Positions 61,893 through 64,000 of a DNA stretch of 64,000 nt are shown piece by piece. This stretch comes from Burhinus oedicnemus. Taxonomy: Eukaryota > Chordata > Aves > Charadriiformes > Burhinidae. The notes beneath the pieces are model-generated. The model ran no database searches, was not told where the DNA came from, and worked only from the letters and a program-made list of their open reading frames with translations. Made by a program: the position numbers and the translations under genes. The DNA lies in assembly GCA_008921705.1 (NCBI GenBank), contig VFFE01007103.1:222387-286386 (forward strand). Direction: 5' to 3'. The stretch's first letter is position 1. Every line of letters begins with the position of its first letter.

Positions 61893-62904
61893 CTGTACAT
61901 TACAAGATATTACCAACAGGTAATTAAAACGAAACAAATCCCTACATTTTATGTATATATGATACTAAAAATTTTTGCCAAATTTAGGGAGAATATAAGC
62001 AACTGAACATATTCAGAAATATTTCAAAATTGTCTTTTCAGTTCAGTACATGAAAATATTTGTTCCAAATCATCATGTCAAGACTTATGGCAGGAAGCAA
62101 GATGCCAAATGAGAAAAAACAAAATTGGACATACACTGAACTAAACACGAAAGTAGTTCTCTTAGTTGCAAAGAGTTGAATGTATACATAAAAGCTCTGC
62201 TACGCTGGGGGTGATAAATAAAAATGCATCCAGTATCATATCAGTATGACAGAAATAGGATAGATACAGCCCTCCCTCTACTTCCACCCCAATTTTAATT
62301 AGTGTCTTTAGATGCTCTATTCTGTGTTGTTTAAGCAAGGACTGTGTGCTGCAAGGAAATGCGTAAGAAAAAGTTGGCTGTTACATGCAATTATATAAAA
62401 CTTCTCCCCTTGCAGACTCCCACCTTTTGCTCCACCTGTAACAACTACTAGTCTCCTCTCAGATTGTCTGGTTGTTCTCAAAAGAATAGTTTCTAAACTT
62501 GTCTTTAGGTTTGAAAATTACCTGTCTCGGATGTCAGAAAGGGCTAGTATGCATAAACGTTATTGCCTCCATCTGTATCAGCTGCTCTAATAAGATAGCT
62601 CCCTCTAATCTGCAGCTCCCTGCAACTTTGATACATGTTGAATTATCTTCTATGTTTCCACACTTTCTGTAGCCAAGGCCAAACTTACTTCATCCCCAAG
62701 GCTCCTGAATTGCTTGAAAACTGTTGGCCAAGCTGCAACACCGCCCTGGCTAGACATTGCTGTAGGAAAGGTATGTCCTTTCCCCTCTCAATTTCTTTTA
62801 CAATTGCCTTAACAGTGACTCCTTCACCTTATTAACACCCTTGGAAGACACTGCATTCACAATGCACGAAATCCATCACCTCAGAATGAGCAGTTGCAGT
62901 TTAC
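61893..62904 (-). other. PARP12: PARP12 intron
   Basis: A 1.0-kb intron splits an Arg codon (AG|G), with donor gtaaac and acceptor tgtacag. A + strand open frame at 62,635-62,835 shows no family resemblance and is taken as chance. Confidence 0.8.
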
Positions 62905-63001
62905 CTTGCTCTTGTCTTTTCTACCTCTGTCTGAGAGACAAATTTAGGTCTTCTGCAAATCTCTCTCTCTGTTGTGTAGCGAAGGTTTTTCTGAATCATG
63001 G
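62905..63001 (-). CDS. PARP12: PARP12 coding exon, C-terminal part of a WWE domain
   Basis: A 97-nt exon on the minus strand lies between a long T-tract ending ccccag and the donor gtaaac. It gives two bases, 31 codons and two bases. It reads MIQKNLRYTTEREICRRP, then KFVSQTEVEKTRA and a split Arg that joins GFKHTEDF of the next exon. The Q.NL.Y.T.R...RRP.F pattern is the end of the WWE fold, a domain that binds ADP-ribose units. It is shorter than a usual open-frame cutoff but has correct splice sites and phase. The next upstream exon must end with one base of a codon; I could not find it before 64 kb. Confidence 0.85.
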
Positions 63002-64000
63002 CTGGGGAAAAAAAATTAATAATAAAACCTGAGCAAAGATGTTTCAGAAAGCCTTCACACTGCAGCAAAATTTGCCACTAAGTTGTTTTGTCAAAAATGT
63101 TGGAAAAAAGGCACCGAGCTTTTTTCTTGCTATGCAAAAGGGAAGTCAGAGCAGGATGTGGAACCCACAGTCTATCTGTATAAATCACCGAGAAGGATTT
63201 TAGTTTCAGTTTTGCTCTTAACTTTAGAAGGAATAAGACACTGGTAGCTATTTTCCCTTCATTGTTCCATCAACCACACTTAACTGAAAAGGATCATTGT
63301 AAAATAAGATCTACTTTTGCTCCATGGATTGCATCCCCTCCTTCTCAATTTGCAATCAAGAATCTGTCTTCCTACATGTATTTGTAGATTTCAAACCCTA
63401 TAAACGCAACCTAACAGCTATCACAGGCCATTCATTTTTATTGACAACCAACAGAAACAAGTCACAGCACCCTGAATTTGAGAGACATTCTTTCTGGATC
63501 TTGGAAACTCTGCAGCTACTGCCGCATCATACTAGCGGCTAAGAGTCAGTAGCAGCCAGTAGAAAGAGGCCTCATCTTCAGAGAGAGATACACAGGAAGA
63601 AAACAAACAAACAAGCAACCTCTTGGCACCACCAAGCCTAGAAACTAAGTTTTGGAAGATGTCTACGTTGCACGTTTGCCTAAGTTACTAAAAAAGCCCA
63701 AACCTTAGAAAAGGGTTGCAATTTCCTCTTCTAAGCCAAAGAAGTTTCCCCAGCCTATAGAGAAGATTACAGCATTGCTTTCAATTAAATCACAAACAAC
63801 ATATCACATGAGATATTAGTGGAGAGTTAGATCAAAGGCGACTACAACAAAATGACAGTCTAGGCAGGTTGATTCCCACCACCACTGTTCCCCGTGATTT
63901 TTGAAGAAGATACCTGGAAAGGCAACAGCTCAGAGAGGACAGTGCCATCACAAGTGGCTTAAATTTCCTGAACTCCTGGAAAACACATCTTCCTACTTTG
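63002..64000 (-). other. PARP12: PARP12 intron (partial, runs off window)
   Basis: This is about 1 kb upstream of the WWE exon on the minus strand. I read both strands for WWE-like coding sequence with splice sites and found none, so it is probably intron to the edge of the window. Confidence 0.6.

Larger units (their letters stand above)
57731..64000 (-). other. PARP12: PARP12 gene region (3' part; 5' part beyond window)
   Basis: Five coding exons on the minus strand, 63,001 down to 58,445, form the C-terminal third of PARP12. PARP12 is an interferon-inducible protein with CCCH zinc fingers, WWE domains and a mono-ADP-ribosyltransferase domain. The zinc fingers and most of the WWE region must lie right of 64 kb. 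The low limit is tentative: TTTATT at 57,731-57,736 reads AATAAA on the minus strand, about 710 nt past the stop, but other hexamers exist. The gene is convergent with TBXAS1, as in mammals. Confidence 0.75.

Noticed and set aside
1..64000. CRISPR arrays, operons, prophage or bacterial features
   Set aside because: Introns with GT-AG splice sites, SINE/LINE relics and vertebrate genes show this is a eukaryotic nuclear genome. No regularly spaced direct repeats were seen.
1..64000. tRNA, rRNA or known microRNA genes
   Set aside because: No cloverleaf with A and B box spacing and no recognisable conserved hairpin was found by eye. A covariance-model search would be needed to exclude weak candidates.

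Overview
This is a piece of a vertebrate nuclear genome, most likely a bird. The clearest marker is a 5'-truncated CR1 LINE at about 21.07-21.67 kb that ends in the ATTCTATG octamer repeat typical of avian CR1. The two genes present, TBXAS1 and PARP12, are neighbours in amniotes and are tail to tail here, as in mammals. Repeat content is low and introns are large, which also fits a bird. The species cannot be named from the sequence alone.

Layout. From 1 to about 45.25 kb I find no exon that I can assign to a protein family. Given the gene on its right, this stretch is most simply a very long intron of TBXAS1, thromboxane A synthase (CYP5A1), although earlier exons could have escaped a reading by eye. 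It holds the CR1 copy, a 227-bp element with inverted ends (808-1034), several old amniote-repeat and MIR-like relics, simple repeats and polypyrimidine tracts. It also holds an AT-rich block with homeodomain-type TAATTA sites near 20.0-20.3 kb.

From 45,257 to 51,578 on the + strand lie the last four coding exons of TBXAS1, with matching splice phases. They give 154 C-terminal residues that carry the K-helix ExxR motif, the PERF region and the heme-thiolate Cys motif. An AATAAA at 51,895 is a plausible polyadenylation signal. From 51.9 to about 58.4 kb is the convergent intergenic or 3'-UTR interval, with a MIR-like relic, an A/C and G/T inverted low-complexity pair and a possible fragment of an avian retroviral LTR.

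From 63,001 down to 58,445 on the - strand lie the last five coding exons of PARP12. They encode the end of a WWE domain, a linker and the whole ADP-ribosyltransferase domain with an H-Y-I triad, 243 residues in all. The 97-nt WWE exon is short and is recognisable only from its splice sites and sequence. The rest of PARP12 lies beyond 64 kb.

The two genes belong to different processes. TBXAS1 makes thromboxane A2 from prostaglandin H2 at the ER membrane. PARP12 is an interferon-induced mono-ADP-ribosyltransferase. Nothing in the window points to shared regulation beyond their convergent layout. I found no new protein system. The better leads are non-coding: the inverted-end element, the homeodomain-site block, a possible cryptic exon at 39.07 kb, the hairpin-forming pair at 52.8-53.0 kb, and a shorter, diverged PARP12 C-terminus.
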